Notes: a model not told the origin generated them from the sequence alone. A stretch of 48,782 nucleotides of DNA from Alloprevotella sp. OH1205_COT-284 (GCF_003859795.1 NZ_RQYI01000017.1:1-48782); one strand, 5' to 3'. Positions 8,435 to 17,078 are shown, numbered from the stretch's first letter. A program made the numbers and translations.

Positions 8435-9471
8435 GACGTTTGATGTTGGGCGTTGGCGTTGATGAGCGGCCGTGTGGTTTCCATGATGGCATACAGCTCT
8501 TCGAGGGTTTCGGCTCGAAGCATGTCGATGCGTGTTTGTCGGAAGTTGGGCAGTCCTTTGAAAATCGGCGTTGCCGCGAGGTGTCGTCGCACGTGCAATA
8601 TGCCGCGATATTCGTCGATGTGTTCCACGCTTTGGCGCACCTGTTCTTTCAAAACGTCGAGCATCCAGTCGGGCGACATGGGGGCGTGTTGCGAAGGAAT
8701 GATCCGATCGACCGAAAAAGGAACGGCATCGAGCACATCGCGTATTTCTTTGAAAATCCACGGACGGCCGAAAGTGGCGCGTCCCACCATAACGGCATCC
8801 ACACCGAAGTGCTCGAAAGCGCGTGCCGCATCTTCTCCCGAAGCGATGTCGCCGTTTCCGATAATCGGAATACGGATGCGCGGATTTCTTTTCACGGCTC
8901 CAATGAGTGACCAGTCGGCCGTGCCGGTGTACATCTGGCAGCGCGTTCGGCCGTGGATGGTGAGTGCTTCCGCTCCTGCGTCTTGAATCCGCTCGGCCAA
9001 ATCGGAGATGATGAGGTTTCGTTCATCCCATCCCAATCTCGTTTTGACCGTGACGGGGGTTGTGTGGCCGACCCGATCTGCCACGGCGCGGACGATGTCG
9101 ATGAGCAGGTCGGGGGTTTGGAGCATGCCCGAACCAGCACCTTTTCCGGCCACTTTTTTCACCGGGCACCCGAAGTTGAGATCCAACACGTCGGGGCGGG
9201 CTTTTTCTACCACGATTTCCGCCGCTTCGGCCACGGCACCCGGATCGCGCCCGTAGATTTGAATGACCACGGGGCGTTCGTCGTCGCAAACGGTGAGCTT
9301 CTGCAAACTTTTATTGACCATGCGCACAAGTGCGTCGGCGGCCACAAATTCGGAGTACACCATTGATGCCCCCAAACGGCGACAGAGCAGTCGAAACCCG
9401 ATGTCGGTCACGTCTTCCATGGGAGCCAGCAGGACGGGGCGTTCTCCCAAATCGATATTTCTGATTTTCAT
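8431..9471 (-). CDS. dusB: tRNA-dihydrouridine synthase (DusB-like)
   Basis: 346 residues from the ATG at 9471, which overlaps the stop of the CPBP gene (ATGA). It is an FMN-dependent TIM-barrel enzyme that reduces uridine to dihydrouridine in tRNA D-loops. Visible motifs are LLAPMEDVTDIGFR at the N-terminus, LDLNFGCPVKKVAGKGAG with the catalytic Cys at residue 102, TVKTRLGW, LTIHGRTRCQMYTG, and the phosphate-binding IPIIGNGDI and VMVGRATFGRPWIF. The length is normal for bacterial Dus proteins. Its stop overlaps the aminopeptidase start, so the two are probably translationally coupled. The subfamily (B versus A or C) cannot be proven by eye. Confidence 0.93.
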   Translation of the reverse strand: MKIRNIDLGERPVLLAPMEDVTDIGFRLLCRRLGASMVYSEFVAADALVRMVNKSLQKLTVCDDERPVVIQIYGRDPGAVAEAAEIVVEKARPDVLDLNFGCPVKKVAGKGAGSGMLQTPDLLIDIVRAVADRVGHTTPVTVKTRLGWDERNLIISDLAERIQDAGAEALTIHGRTRCQMYTGTADWSLIGAVKRNPRIRIPIIGNGDIASGEDAARAFEHFGVDAVMVGRATFGRPWIFKEIRDVLDAVPFSVDRIIPSQHAPMSPDWMLDVLKEQVRQSVEHIDEYRGILHVRRHLAATPIFKGLPNFRQTRIDMLRAETLEELYAIMETTRPLINANAQHQTS

Positions 9472-10238
9472 TTTTGAATACTGCGATAAAATGCCGCGCC
9501 GCCTCCCAACAGAAAAAGAAGCCCGACGGTGAGGCTGAACCACAAGGAGAAACCCGACATCGTTTCTTGCATTTCGGGGAGATGGAAAAGCAACATTCCC
9601 AAAGAATTGTTGATGATGTGAGCCGGCAGGCAGAGGCGGAGGTCGCCTGTTTTATGGTAGAGCAATCCGAGGAGAATGCCGAGCAAAAAGGCCGGAACGG
9701 CTTGCGCGGCATTCATGTGGACAATGGCGAAAACGGCCGAGCTCGTCGGGATGGCCAACCATGGCGAAAGACCGGAGCGCATGAGGTGTCTTTGGATGCC
9801 GTCGCGGAAAATCACTTCTTCCAAGAAAGGGCCGATGACACACACCGCACTCACCGCAATGATGTTGCCTTGCATCTTTTCAAACAATCGCATCATTTGT
9901 CCGTCTTCCAAATGGAGCGGTTCGAGCAGGAAGGAAAGCCCGAAACCGATGAAGATAAAGCTAATGACAGCCATGCCGCCGCCCGTGGGAATGCCTTTGG
10001 CGAATTTGCCCAACAGATGCTTGCTCGTCAAACGCAGTCGCCAAAGCACGAAAAATATAAAAAGGTTGGCGATCCAAAGCCCCAAACCGATACCGGTGGG
10101 AGTGAACGAGGAGAGAGACAGCGAGCCGAGCGAGCCGCCTTGAAAAAGAAAGTCGGAGTTGTCCCACAGCAGAGTGATGACGGAACTGAGCACTTGCGCG
10201 CAGAGGAAAAGAAGAAAAATAACAATAGCTTTCAGCAT
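9468..10238 (-). CDS. CPBP family intramembrane metalloprotease
   Basis: 256 residues with several hydrophobic helices. It carries the three signatures of the CAAX protease/bacteriocin-processing (ABI) family: EEVIFRDGIQRHLM (Glu-Glu plus Arg), HMNAAQAVPAFLLGILLGLLY (first His motif) and HIINNSLGM (second His motif). Members are intramembrane proteases of the inner membrane; substrates in Bacteroidota are mostly unknown. It lies between ribF (29-bp gap) and dusB (4-bp overlap), inside a housekeeping operon. Confidence 0.88.
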   Translation of the reverse strand: MLKAIVIFLLFLCAQVLSSVITLLWDNSDFLFQGGSLGSLSLSSFTPTGIGLGLWIANLFIFFVLWRLRLTSKHLLGKFAKGIPTGGGMAVISFIFIGFGLSFLLEPLHLEDGQMMRLFEKMQGNIIAVSAVCVIGPFLEEVIFRDGIQRHLMRSGLSPWLAIPTSSAVFAIVHMNAAQAVPAFLLGILLGLLYHKTGDLRLCLPAHIINNSLGMLLFHLPEMQETMSGFSLWFSLTVGLLFLLGGGAAFYRSIQK

Positions 10239-10267
10239 GAGAAGGGGGATGGGTGATTTTCGAGGGT

Positions 10268-11215
10268 TTATTGGGGCGAACGGCCGCCAAGCAGACGACG
10301 TGCTTCCGCTTCGTCCTGTCGCAGTTGGTTTTGCAGTGCTTCGATCGACGGAAAGCGCATTTCCGATCGCAACCGTTCCACAAATTGCAACTCCAAGGTC
10401 TGTCCGTAGAGGTTTTGGTTGAAATCAAACAAGTGTGTTTCAATCGTAATGTCCGTTCCGTTGTCAAGGGTCGGTCTTTCTCCGATGTTGGTCATGGCGG
10501 CATAGCTTTGGTTGCCGATGCCCACGCGTGTGGCATAAACCCCTTTTGAGGGAACGAGCTTCTCGGTTGCCAAAGGGCGAATGTTGGCCGTCGGAAATCC
10601 CAACTTTCTGCCGTTTTTTCGGCCTTCGACAACGATGCCCGACAATCCATAAGGGTGCGTGAGCAACCGCGCTGCCGCTGCCACGTTGCCCTTTTCGAGC
10701 AACTCGCGCACGGCCGAAGAAGACAACCGCTCCTCCATGGGATACCGATCGGCATTGAGCACATCGATCCCCAGCGCACGGCCGTATTCGGCATATTGCG
10801 CAAAACCCTCGTTCGGATCGGGGCGGCCGAAACGATGATCGTAGCCGATGAGCAGGGTGCGAATGTGCAAACGCTCATATAGGCAGGACTCCATGAATTG
10901 GCGCGCGGTGAGGGCGGCCGTTTCGCAAGAAAATCGGAGCATCACGCAAGCATCTATACCACATTCGGCCAGAAGCGCGAGTTTTTCCTCGTTGGTATTG
11001 AGCAGCTTCGGCGCATGGTCGTGGCCGAGCACGTGTCGCGGATGTCGCTCGAAAGTCACGACCATGGTGTTTTGTTCCCGTTTCGCGGCCTCTTGTTTGA
11101 GCAGGGACAAAACGTGGCGATGTCCGAGGTGGACACCGTCGAAAAAGCCGATGGTGGCAGCAAAGGGCTTGTGCTGCGCATGAGGTTGGAGGGAGATGAG
11201 GGTAAAGTCAGTCAT
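10268..11215 (-). CDS. ribF: Bifunctional riboflavin kinase/FAD synthetase
   Basis: 315 residues, the usual RibF size. The N-terminal FMN adenylyltransferase domain shows the nucleotidyltransferase motif GFFDGVHLGHRHVL and the later YDHRFGR and SSSAVRELLEKG. The C-terminal riboflavin kinase domain has GRKLGFPTANI, KGVYATRV, and NIGERPT with ETHLFDFNQNLYG. It makes FMN and then FAD from riboflavin in the cytoplasm; DusB in the same operon and NadB elsewhere in the window need these cofactors. Its start overlaps the end of the HAD gene by 8 bp. No FMN riboswitch is seen. Confidence 0.95.
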   Translation of the reverse strand: MTDFTLISLQPHAQHKPFAATIGFFDGVHLGHRHVLSLLKQEAAKREQNTMVVTFERHPRHVLGHDHAPKLLNTNEEKLALLAECGIDACVMLRFSCETAALTARQFMESCLYERLHIRTLLIGYDHRFGRPDPNEGFAQYAEYGRALGIDVLNADRYPMEERLSSSAVRELLEKGNVAAAARLLTHPYGLSGIVVEGRKNGRKLGFPTANIRPLATEKLVPSKGVYATRVGIGNQSYAAMTNIGERPTLDNGTDITIETHLFDFNQNLYGQTLELQFVERLRSEMRFPSIEALQNQLRQDEAEARRLLGGRSPQ

Positions 11216-11831
11216 TGGTCAGTCGTCCGTCGGCGTCAAAGAATTTCGTCCAACTGCCGCCTGCCGGAGCGAGTCGGGCTTGCAAACCGCATTGGCGCGC
11301 AGCTTCGCAATTGGCTTCGGAATCGTCGAAAAACAAGATTTCCTCCGCCGCACAGTCCATGCCTCCGACCACGGCTTTGAAGATGTCAGGGTCGGGCTTT
11401 TGCAAGTGCATTTCAAAGGAAAGGAAACATCCGTCGAAAAAGTCTTCGAGGCGATGTCCCTGCCAAGAGAAAAAGTCGCGTTTGCCTTGCTCCCAGTGTA
11501 CGACGTTTGTGTTCGACAGTACATAGGTGGGATAATGCCGCCGGATGTTGAGCAGCAGTTGCAGCCGTTCTGCGGGGATGCCGACGAGAAAGGCCTCCCA
11601 AGCTGCGATGATTTCGGCGTTTTCGAGTTCCGGCCGTCCGGCCAACTTGCGCACCTCGTGGCAGAAACGATCGAGCGAGATGTCGCCGTTTTCGAGTGCC
11701 GAAAAAATGCCGCTTTGTCGGAACGTGCCCAAAAAGGGGCGAATGTCCAACCCCAAATTTTCAAAAGCGGCAATGGCGGCATCTTTTCGGAGGTCGACGA
11801 TGACGCCGCCGAAGTCAAAGAGTAGTTTCAT
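11208..11831 (-). CDS. HAD superfamily hydrolase (YihX-like)
   Basis: 207 residues. HAD motif I is LLFDFGGVIVDL with the nucleophile Asp6. Motif II is probably VLSNTN, motif III the Lys in LQKPDPDIF, and motif IV FFDDSEANCEAA. An alpha-helical cap sits between motifs I and II, as in HAD-IA proteins such as YihX. A small phosphatase of the sugar-phosphate or nucleotide type is likely, but the substrate cannot be told from sequence. It overlaps the U32 gene by 17 bp and ribF by 8 bp, inside the operon that starts at the promoter near 13172. Placement before ribF could point to a flavin-related phosphatase; this is only a guess. Confidence 0.85.
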   Translation of the reverse strand: MKLLFDFGGVIVDLRKDAAIAAFENLGLDIRPFLGTFRQSGIFSALENGDISLDRFCHEVRKLAGRPELENAEIIAAWEAFLVGIPAERLQLLLNIRRHYPTYVLSNTNVVHWEQGKRDFFSWQGHRLEDFFDGCFLSFEMHLQKPDPDIFKAVVGGMDCAAEEILFFDDSEANCEAARQCGLQARLAPAGGSWTKFFDADGRLTND

Positions 11832-13056
11832 TGCTCACGAGTTTGTAGAGTTTGTCGCTCGGACGCACTTTGTCGGTCACGGGAATGGATACGTACATGC
11901 CTTTTTCGGCCGTTTCGATGGCTCCGTTGTTGCCGTGGATGCTGTCGGCTCGGAGATACATGGCACCCGTCGTGGGGCCGATGACCACCAGTTTGTCGCC
12001 CACGGAGATTGTGCCGGCTTCGATGAGAAATTCCGCCACGCCGAGTTTTGAAAAATACTTCATGCCCTTGCCCACATAGACTTTTTTCTCCGTGGCCGAC
12101 GATCCGTATTTTTTGCTCCACTCACCCAGTTTTTGCCCTTGATAGTAGCCGTCCCAGAAACCTCGGTTGAAGACCGTGGCCAATCGTTTGTTCCAATTTT
12201 CAACCATTTCATCGCAAAAAGTGCCGTTTTCCACGGCGCGTATGGCCTCTTTGTAGCACTGCACGACGGTATAGACGTATTCGGCCGAACGAGCGCGTCC
12301 TTCGATTTTGAACACTGTGACGCCGGCCTTGATCATTTTGTCGATGAAACCGATGGTTTTCAAATCCTTCGGGCTCATGATATATTGGTTGTCGATGTCC
12401 AGTTCGACGCCCGTTTCCTTGTCTTTCACGGTGTAGCTTCTGCGACATTGCTGCATGCACTCGCCGCGGTTGGCCGATCGGCCTTGGTTGTCGAGCGAGA
12501 GATAGCATTTTCCGCTGACGGCCATGCAGAGTGCGCCGTGGCAGAACATTTCAATGCGCACCTTCTCGCTCGAAGGGCCGTAAATGTTGTTTTTGTCGAT
12601 GAAATCGGCAATTCGGCGCACCTGTTGCAGGTTGAGTTCGCGCGCCAAAACCACCACGTCGGCAAATCGGGCGTAGAAGCGCAGGGCTTCTTCGTTGGAA
12701 ATATTGAGTTGCGTGGAGAGATGCACCTCCTGCCCGATCGTGCTGCAATAGCTCAACACGGCGACATCGGCGGCGATGACGGCAGAAATTCCGGCGGCTT
12801 TGGCGGCGTCGCAAATGGTGCGCATCATGTCGAGATCTTCGTCGTAGATGATCGTATTGACCGTGAGATAGCTTTTCACGCCGTGTTCGTCACACAGACG
12901 AGCGATTTCGTGCAGGTCGTTGATTGTGAAACGGCTCGCCGAGTGTGCCCTCATGTTGAGTGCCTCGATACCGAAATAGATAGAGTCGGCTCCGGCTTTG
13001 AGGGCAGCGGCGAGGGATTCGCGCGAGCCCGCGGGAGCCATGACCTCGTATGGCAT
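11815..13056 (-). CDS. Peptidase U32 family protein (collagenase-like / tRNA or rRNA hydroxylation type)
   Basis: 413 residues from the ATG at 13056 (MPYEVMAPAGSRESLAAALK), which is where U32 homology begins. In-frame starts further upstream (near 13104) add a Ser/Asn-rich leader without homology. Family signatures are AGADSIYFG, a TIM-barrel-like region, EMFCHGALCMAVSGKCYLS and the cysteine-rich GECMQQCRRSY; such cysteines may bind an Fe-S cluster in relatives. A C-terminal beta-barrel part follows (EFLIEAGTISVGDKLVVIGPT). Related enzymes include the E. coli RNA-hydroxylation proteins RlhA and TrhP, and proteins called collagenases; no peptidase activity can be read here. It is the first gene of the six-gene operon. 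Confidence 0.88.
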   Translation of the reverse strand: MPYEVMAPAGSRESLAAALKAGADSIYFGIEALNMRAHSASRFTINDLHEIARLCDEHGVKSYLTVNTIIYDEDLDMMRTICDAAKAAGISAVIAADVAVLSYCSTIGQEVHLSTQLNISNEEALRFYARFADVVVLARELNLQQVRRIADFIDKNNIYGPSSEKVRIEMFCHGALCMAVSGKCYLSLDNQGRSANRGECMQQCRRSYTVKDKETGVELDIDNQYIMSPKDLKTIGFIDKMIKAGVTVFKIEGRARSAEYVYTVVQCYKEAIRAVENGTFCDEMVENWNKRLATVFNRGFWDGYYQGQKLGEWSKKYGSSATEKKVYVGKGMKYFSKLGVAEFLIEAGTISVGDKLVVIGPTTGAMYLRADSIHGNNGAIETAEKGMYVSIPVTDKVRPSDKLYKLVSNETTL

Positions 13057-13171
13057 GGATGGGTTATGTCGGGAGGAGTTGTCGAAAGAAAAAGAAGATG
13101 TTGTCATAAGCAAAAAACAAGAATCCAAAGCCGCCGGCCACAGGCGTGGGCTTGCCAAGTCTATATCTCTG

Positions 13172-13202
13172 CAAATATAGTGAATATTCTCCGAACAAAC
13201 AA
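13172..13202 (-). promoter_or_regulatory. Promoter of the U32-HAD-ribF-CPBP-dusB-aminopeptidase operon
   Basis: On the minus strand TTG (13202-13200), 20 nt, then TATATTTG (13179-13172), a perfect TAnnTTTG -7 box. It lies about 115 bp before the chosen U32 start, and no other start-proximal promoter is seen inside the operon. Confidence 0.75.
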
Positions 13203-13426
13203 TCGGGAGCGATCAAAAGTAAAACCGTCGAATTCTTTTTGCGATTTCGGCCGGAGCTCCGGGGTTGGGGAGAGAACCTCTCCCTCGGCGGACGCTGGGA
13301 AAATATCGGGCGGAGCAATGCAGTCTTGCAGGGGCGCACTACATTGGAGGTAGAAAAAACGGAGTCTTAGGCAGACGCGACGGGCTCAGAGGTAGTGAGC
13401 GGCAGGAAGTAGGCAAAGCCGATTCT

Positions 13427-13812
13427 CGCGTACGCGCGCGCGCTTCCCTTATGGTTTGTTTTGCTTTCACTCCTTCCGCTTTTTTGTTTATCTATTTGAT
13501 ATTCCGACACTTATTTGCGAAGGCAAGTGAAGGCAAAAGATGAAACAGATTTTCAAGACACTGATATTCATCGGTTTATGGCGCATTTTTGCCTTCACCT
13601 GCCGGATTTTATGAGGCGTGGTGCAGAAAATAGCGGAAGTGAGTGAAAGCAAGTGAAAGGAGAAAGAAATTTTGCCTCCGCTAATGGAGTTCTGATTTTC
13701 AGTGCTTTGGATTTTTGAAAAAGGCTTTGCCTTCACTTGCCTTCGCACGGAAACACCAAATAATCAGACGCATAGGCGTTTTTGCGAAGGCAAAACGGCA
13801 AAAACAAAAAAA
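13427..13812 (+). repeat. GAAGGC palindromic element, copy 1
   Basis: 386 bp between the U32 promoter and the end of the helix-hairpin-helix gene. Order: an alternating GC tract (13427-13443, CGCGTACGCGCGCGCGC); arm GCTTTCACTCCTTCCGC (13463-13479); a 37-nt spacer (13480-13516); GCGAAGGCAAGTGAAGGCAA (13517-13536); central half-sites TTTTTGCCTTCACC (13587-) and GTGAAAGCAAGTGAAAGG (13643-13660); arm GCCTTCACTTGCCTTCGC (13729-13746); a 37-nt spacer (13747-13783); and a tail GCGAAGGCAAAACGGCAAAA then ACAAAAA (13784-13810). The same plan recurs at 24417-24790 and 38141-38515. No coding gene is supported in 13203-13932. Confidence 0.9.
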
Positions 13813-13932
13813 ACGGGGGCGGAGAGCACAAAAACAGCCGATTTCATCGACTTCGGGCGATAAGCGTTTTCGAGAGAAGAGGCGGAGGGAAGCAATCGGT
13901 GTGAAACGATGCGGAGAAAGGACGAAACGCGA

Positions 13933-16011
13933 TCAGAAAATGTGGCGAAGCTGAAAGGAGAGATCGTTTTGCGAAGAAGCGTCTATGCGTTGCATGCCGG
14001 TGCCGATGTGAGGCCGGTCGAACAAGCGGACGAAACTCCACTTTCCGCCCATTTCCCAACGTCGCCCGAAGGAGGCGAATGTTGTGAGAACGGTGGCAAC
14101 TCCCGTGTGGGCGAAAGCCGAAAAAGCGGTGACGCCTTTGAGTTGCGGCGTGTAGGCATAGAGGCGCGTGTCGTGATCGTGAGAGGAGAAGAGCGAGGCG
14201 AAGGCCGAGAGGTGTATGCGTGGCGAGAGCCGGCAGCGCAGACGGGAGGAGAGCATCGCACCCCACACGGGCGTCGGGCGGGTTTGACGGTGGTGGGCTG
14301 CGGCGTCGAGTGCCCATTGCCACATCAGACGGCCGAGCGTATGGAGCTGTTGATAGCGCAGGCGATGAGTGGAGATATATTCCAAGTGGCCGCGATGCCC
14401 GGTGATGTTGCGCTGACGGGTGCGAAACGAATAGAGAAAACGGCGTGTGACGAGAGGATGCCCCGACCATTCGTATTCGAGGCGTCCGTTCATGCCCGAC
14501 GAGGGAAGGTCGGCTCGAAAAGTAGGCGAAGGATGATGAAAAACATCGATGAAACCGCTTATTTCGCTCTTTTCGGAAAGACGATGACTGGCTGCGACGG
14601 AAAGGCCGTTTTCGTTTTGAACGGTGCTGCCGGCTTGCTCTGTTTGAGCGGAGGGGGCGACGAAACGAGGAGAGAAACTGCGCCCTTGCAACAGCAGTGT
14701 CCAGCGAGAATGGGGAGAGAAGCGGAGGCGTTGGGAAATGGCGTGGCGGCCGTGGTCGTCGATGGCGACTTCCCCCTGCCATGCCGTGCCGTTTCGGTAA
14801 AATCCGTGGTCGAAGCTCACGCCCGACGCGTAATGTCCGCGAAGGCCGTATCGGTTGTGGAGGCGCGGCGCGGGGCAGATCGGACGGCCGTAGCGCAGGT
14901 GCAGGAGGTTGAAGGCGAGATGAAGGCGTCGCGTGCGCCATTCGCCGTGTGCGCCCACGGAGGTGAGCGTCACGTTGCGGCGTCGCTCGATTTCCGTGAG
15001 CGATCGGTGCAGACCGCTCGTCTGAAAGGAACGCACGGTGTCGGCTTCGAGTCGCGCGTCGAGCCGGCGGTGAGAAACGAAGGTTTGCCAATGCCATTGC
15101 CTCCATTTGCCCGAATAGGCTGCGCCGCGCAGAAATTTCACTTCGTCGGCTGAGGTATGGGGGCGGAGGCGGGTGGGCAGGACGGGAAGGTTTTGAAGAC
15201 CTTGGAAAGGATGAAAAAAACGGGTACTGCCTTGCAGCAGTCCCAAACCGAAATGGGCGCGAAAATCGCCGAACAGGAGGTGGGCGGAGTTGTCGGGGCG
15301 ACGATGCGAAAAATAAATCGAGGTGTGGTCGTAGGGGCGATTGCCGTAAGCGGCGAAAGGTTCGCCAATATCGTTTTGCAGCGTGAAACCGTAGCGAATG
15401 GTGTTACGCCAAGAATATCGGTGGCGCAAGGTGTTGCCCATGGGAGCACCGAGGTAGTGGCGGCGAGGATTTTTCTTGAATTCATCGACGTTTTTTACGA
15501 TGAAACCCGCCCTTTTATAGAGCGGGAGGTCGATACGGCCGTCGAGGGTGTGGCGTCCGCCAAGAAAACGCTGCCGCCACGAAGAAGAGGGACGGAGGGT
15601 GTCGCCCACGACGACAAAAAGCGAGAGCCAACGGCGGTGTTTGTGGTGAAGGCCGTGGACGAGCATAAGGTCGCCCAAAGAGGAAAAAGCACGAAGTTTT
15701 TGCCGATAAGAGAGAATGGAGTCGATTTGGGCGGTCGTTAGGAAATCGAGCGTGAGGAGGTCCTCGCGAGTGGCGGTATTGAGGTTGAAGGGGGAGAGGT
15801 ATCGCTCTTCGAGGGTTTCGAGGAGTTGGGAGGCAGGGCGGTGCAAAGGCGTTTCGATGTGGTCTTCTTCTTCAAAATCGTCGGCAAGGTATTCGGCCGC
15901 GAAGTCTTCCCATGAAATGAAAGTTTCCCGCCATGGCGGCCGTTGGGCGTTGGCGGAAGCGGAGAGAAACGCGAAGCCGCAGACGAAAACGAGCAAAAAG
16001 GAAAACTTCAT
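13933..16011 (-). CDS. Helix-hairpin-helix domain protein, exported, beta-rich
   Basis: 692 residues from the ATG at 16011, giving a signal peptide (MKFSFLLVFVCGFAFLSASA, cleavage after NA). Residues about 65-125 form helix-hairpin-helix repeats of the ComEA type (PFNLNTATREDLLTLDFLTT and LRAFSSLGDLMLVHGL). The remaining 550 residues are Arg/His/aromatic-rich alternating strands typical of an outer-membrane beta-barrel and end in FQLRHIF. Similar Bacteroidota proteins carry an exported HhH segment before a barrel-like region; their role is unknown. It follows the thioredoxin-like lipoprotein gene by 56 bp on the same strand. Repeat copy 1 lies just beyond its stop. Confidence 0.8.
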   Translation of the reverse strand: MKFSFLLVFVCGFAFLSASANAQRPPWRETFISWEDFAAEYLADDFEEEDHIETPLHRPASQLLETLEERYLSPFNLNTATREDLLTLDFLTTAQIDSILSYRQKLRAFSSLGDLMLVHGLHHKHRRWLSLFVVVGDTLRPSSSWRQRFLGGRHTLDGRIDLPLYKRAGFIVKNVDEFKKNPRRHYLGAPMGNTLRHRYSWRNTIRYGFTLQNDIGEPFAAYGNRPYDHTSIYFSHRRPDNSAHLLFGDFRAHFGLGLLQGSTRFFHPFQGLQNLPVLPTRLRPHTSADEVKFLRGAAYSGKWRQWHWQTFVSHRRLDARLEADTVRSFQTSGLHRSLTEIERRRNVTLTSVGAHGEWRTRRLHLAFNLLHLRYGRPICPAPRLHNRYGLRGHYASGVSFDHGFYRNGTAWQGEVAIDDHGRHAISQRLRFSPHSRWTLLLQGRSFSPRFVAPSAQTEQAGSTVQNENGLSVAASHRLSEKSEISGFIDVFHHPSPTFRADLPSSGMNGRLEYEWSGHPLVTRRFLYSFRTRQRNITGHRGHLEYISTHRLRYQQLHTLGRLMWQWALDAAAHHRQTRPTPVWGAMLSSRLRCRLSPRIHLSAFASLFSSHDHDTRLYAYTPQLKGVTAFSAFAHTGVATVLTTFASFGRRWEMGGKWSFVRLFDRPHIGTGMQRIDASSQNDLSFQLRHIF

Positions 16012-16067
16012 TGTACGGTTGGGGGAGAAGCTACGATGTGCTTTTTGGGAAAAGGATGAGGAAGACG

Positions 16068-17078
16068 CTATTTCGCGTGCTTTTTCAGCTCGTCGATCCA
16101 TTGATCGAAAGGAATGTCGCGCGCCACGATCTTTCCTTTGGCATCGACGAAAATGCAACCGGGCACAAAGCGCACTCCGAAAGTGCGGACGAGCGGTGAG
16201 TCGAAGCCCTTGCCTTGGCAAATGACGTTGCGAAGGGTATCTCTCTCGGCGGCCTCTTTGATGTGGTCGGGCTTGTGGTCGATCGAAACCAATATCGTTT
16301 CCGCTTTTTTGCCGAAGGTGGAGCGGATTTTCCGGAGCTGTTGAAAGAGGACGTAGTTGTTGCCGTCCCAAGAGGCGGAAAAGGCGATGACGGCCGGGCG
16401 GCCTTTGAAAGTGGCGTTGTCAATACGTTTGCCGTCAATGTTTTTTGCCGAAAAACGGGGGAGCGGCGAGCCGACCGAGGCTTTCAGCTGCGGACGAAGC
16501 CGTCGGTCGAGTTGTTTGAGATAATGATTTTGAGGTTGCGATCGGCGCAAGAGGTCGAGCAAAGCGAGGGCGGGTTGCTGCTTGGGCGTTTTCTGACCGT
16601 CGAAATAGTCGTGGAAAACGGCCACGGCGGCCGGCGACGCGGGGTGGGTGCGCACGAATGTGGCGGCTTCCATTTCAGCATCGTTGGGAGATTTTTGGAT
16701 CAGACGAAGTCGAAATTCGGTGAGCAGTTCGTTGGTGGGCGTTCCGTCTATTTCTATCTCTTTCAGTCGGTTGGCATCTCCGCTGAGGTGAATTGTGGCG
16801 CCGGGTTCGGCCACAAGTGTGGTGGTGGAGAAGTTGGGATAGACAAGGGTGAGGAGGGTGGGTTCTTCGAGATGTCGCTCATAGGAGAATTTTCCCCTTT
16901 CTATCGTGATGCTGTCGATCCCTCCGCCGTTTCGGGGAGAAGCGTCGTCGGTGTAGGCCATGATGACGGCTTGATTGACACCGTCGATTTTTCCTTCGAT
17001 GCGTACGGTCTGTCGGTCAGGACGACAGGACGAGAGCAGTAAAGCTATCAGTGGAAAGAGTAAAAACAAAGGTTTCAT
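16068..17078 (-). CDS. Thioredoxin-like lipoprotein with DUF4369-type N-terminus and degenerate active site
   Basis: 336 residues from the ATG at 17078, giving a lipoprotein signal (MKPLFLLFPLIALLLSSC, Cys18). The first half (VRIEGKIDGVNQAVIMAY, LVAEPGATIHLSGDAN) matches the DUF4369-type domain that precedes thioredoxin folds in Bacteroidota envelope proteins. The C-terminal half is TlpA/AhpC-like (GSPLPRFSAKNIDGKRIDNA, VRTFGVRFVPGCIFVDAKGK). Where active members read WCxxC, this one has W237-Asp-Gly-Asn-Asn, so both catalytic cysteines are absent. It should therefore not act as a classical disulfide reductase; a binding or structural role is likely. It is preceded by a terminator and followed by the HhH gene. 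Confidence 0.85.
   Translation of the reverse strand: MKPLFLLFPLIALLLSSCRPDRQTVRIEGKIDGVNQAVIMAYTDDASPRNGGGIDSITIERGKFSYERHLEEPTLLTLVYPNFSTTTLVAEPGATIHLSGDANRLKEIEIDGTPTNELLTEFRLRLIQKSPNDAEMEAATFVRTHPASPAAVAVFHDYFDGQKTPKQQPALALLDLLRRSQPQNHYLKQLDRRLRPQLKASVGSPLPRFSAKNIDGKRIDNATFKGRPAVIAFSASWDGNNYVLFQQLRKIRSTFGKKAETILVSIDHKPDHIKEAAERDTLRNVICQGKGFDSPLVRTFGVRFVPGCIFVDAKGKIVARDIPFDQWIDELKKHAK

Noticed and set aside
10190-11215. FMN riboswitch before ribF
   Set aside because: No FMN-box (AGGGNCAG-type) motif is visible, and ribF starts inside the upstream HAD gene.
12133-13353. 406-codon plus-strand frame
   Set aside because: It is the shadow of the U32 gene and runs through its promoter; no protein family is recognisable.
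13427-13812. CRISPR array, because repeats are separated by spacers of constant 37 nt
   Set aside because: The repeats are inverted about each spacer rather than direct, there are only two spacers per copy, and no cas genes are present.
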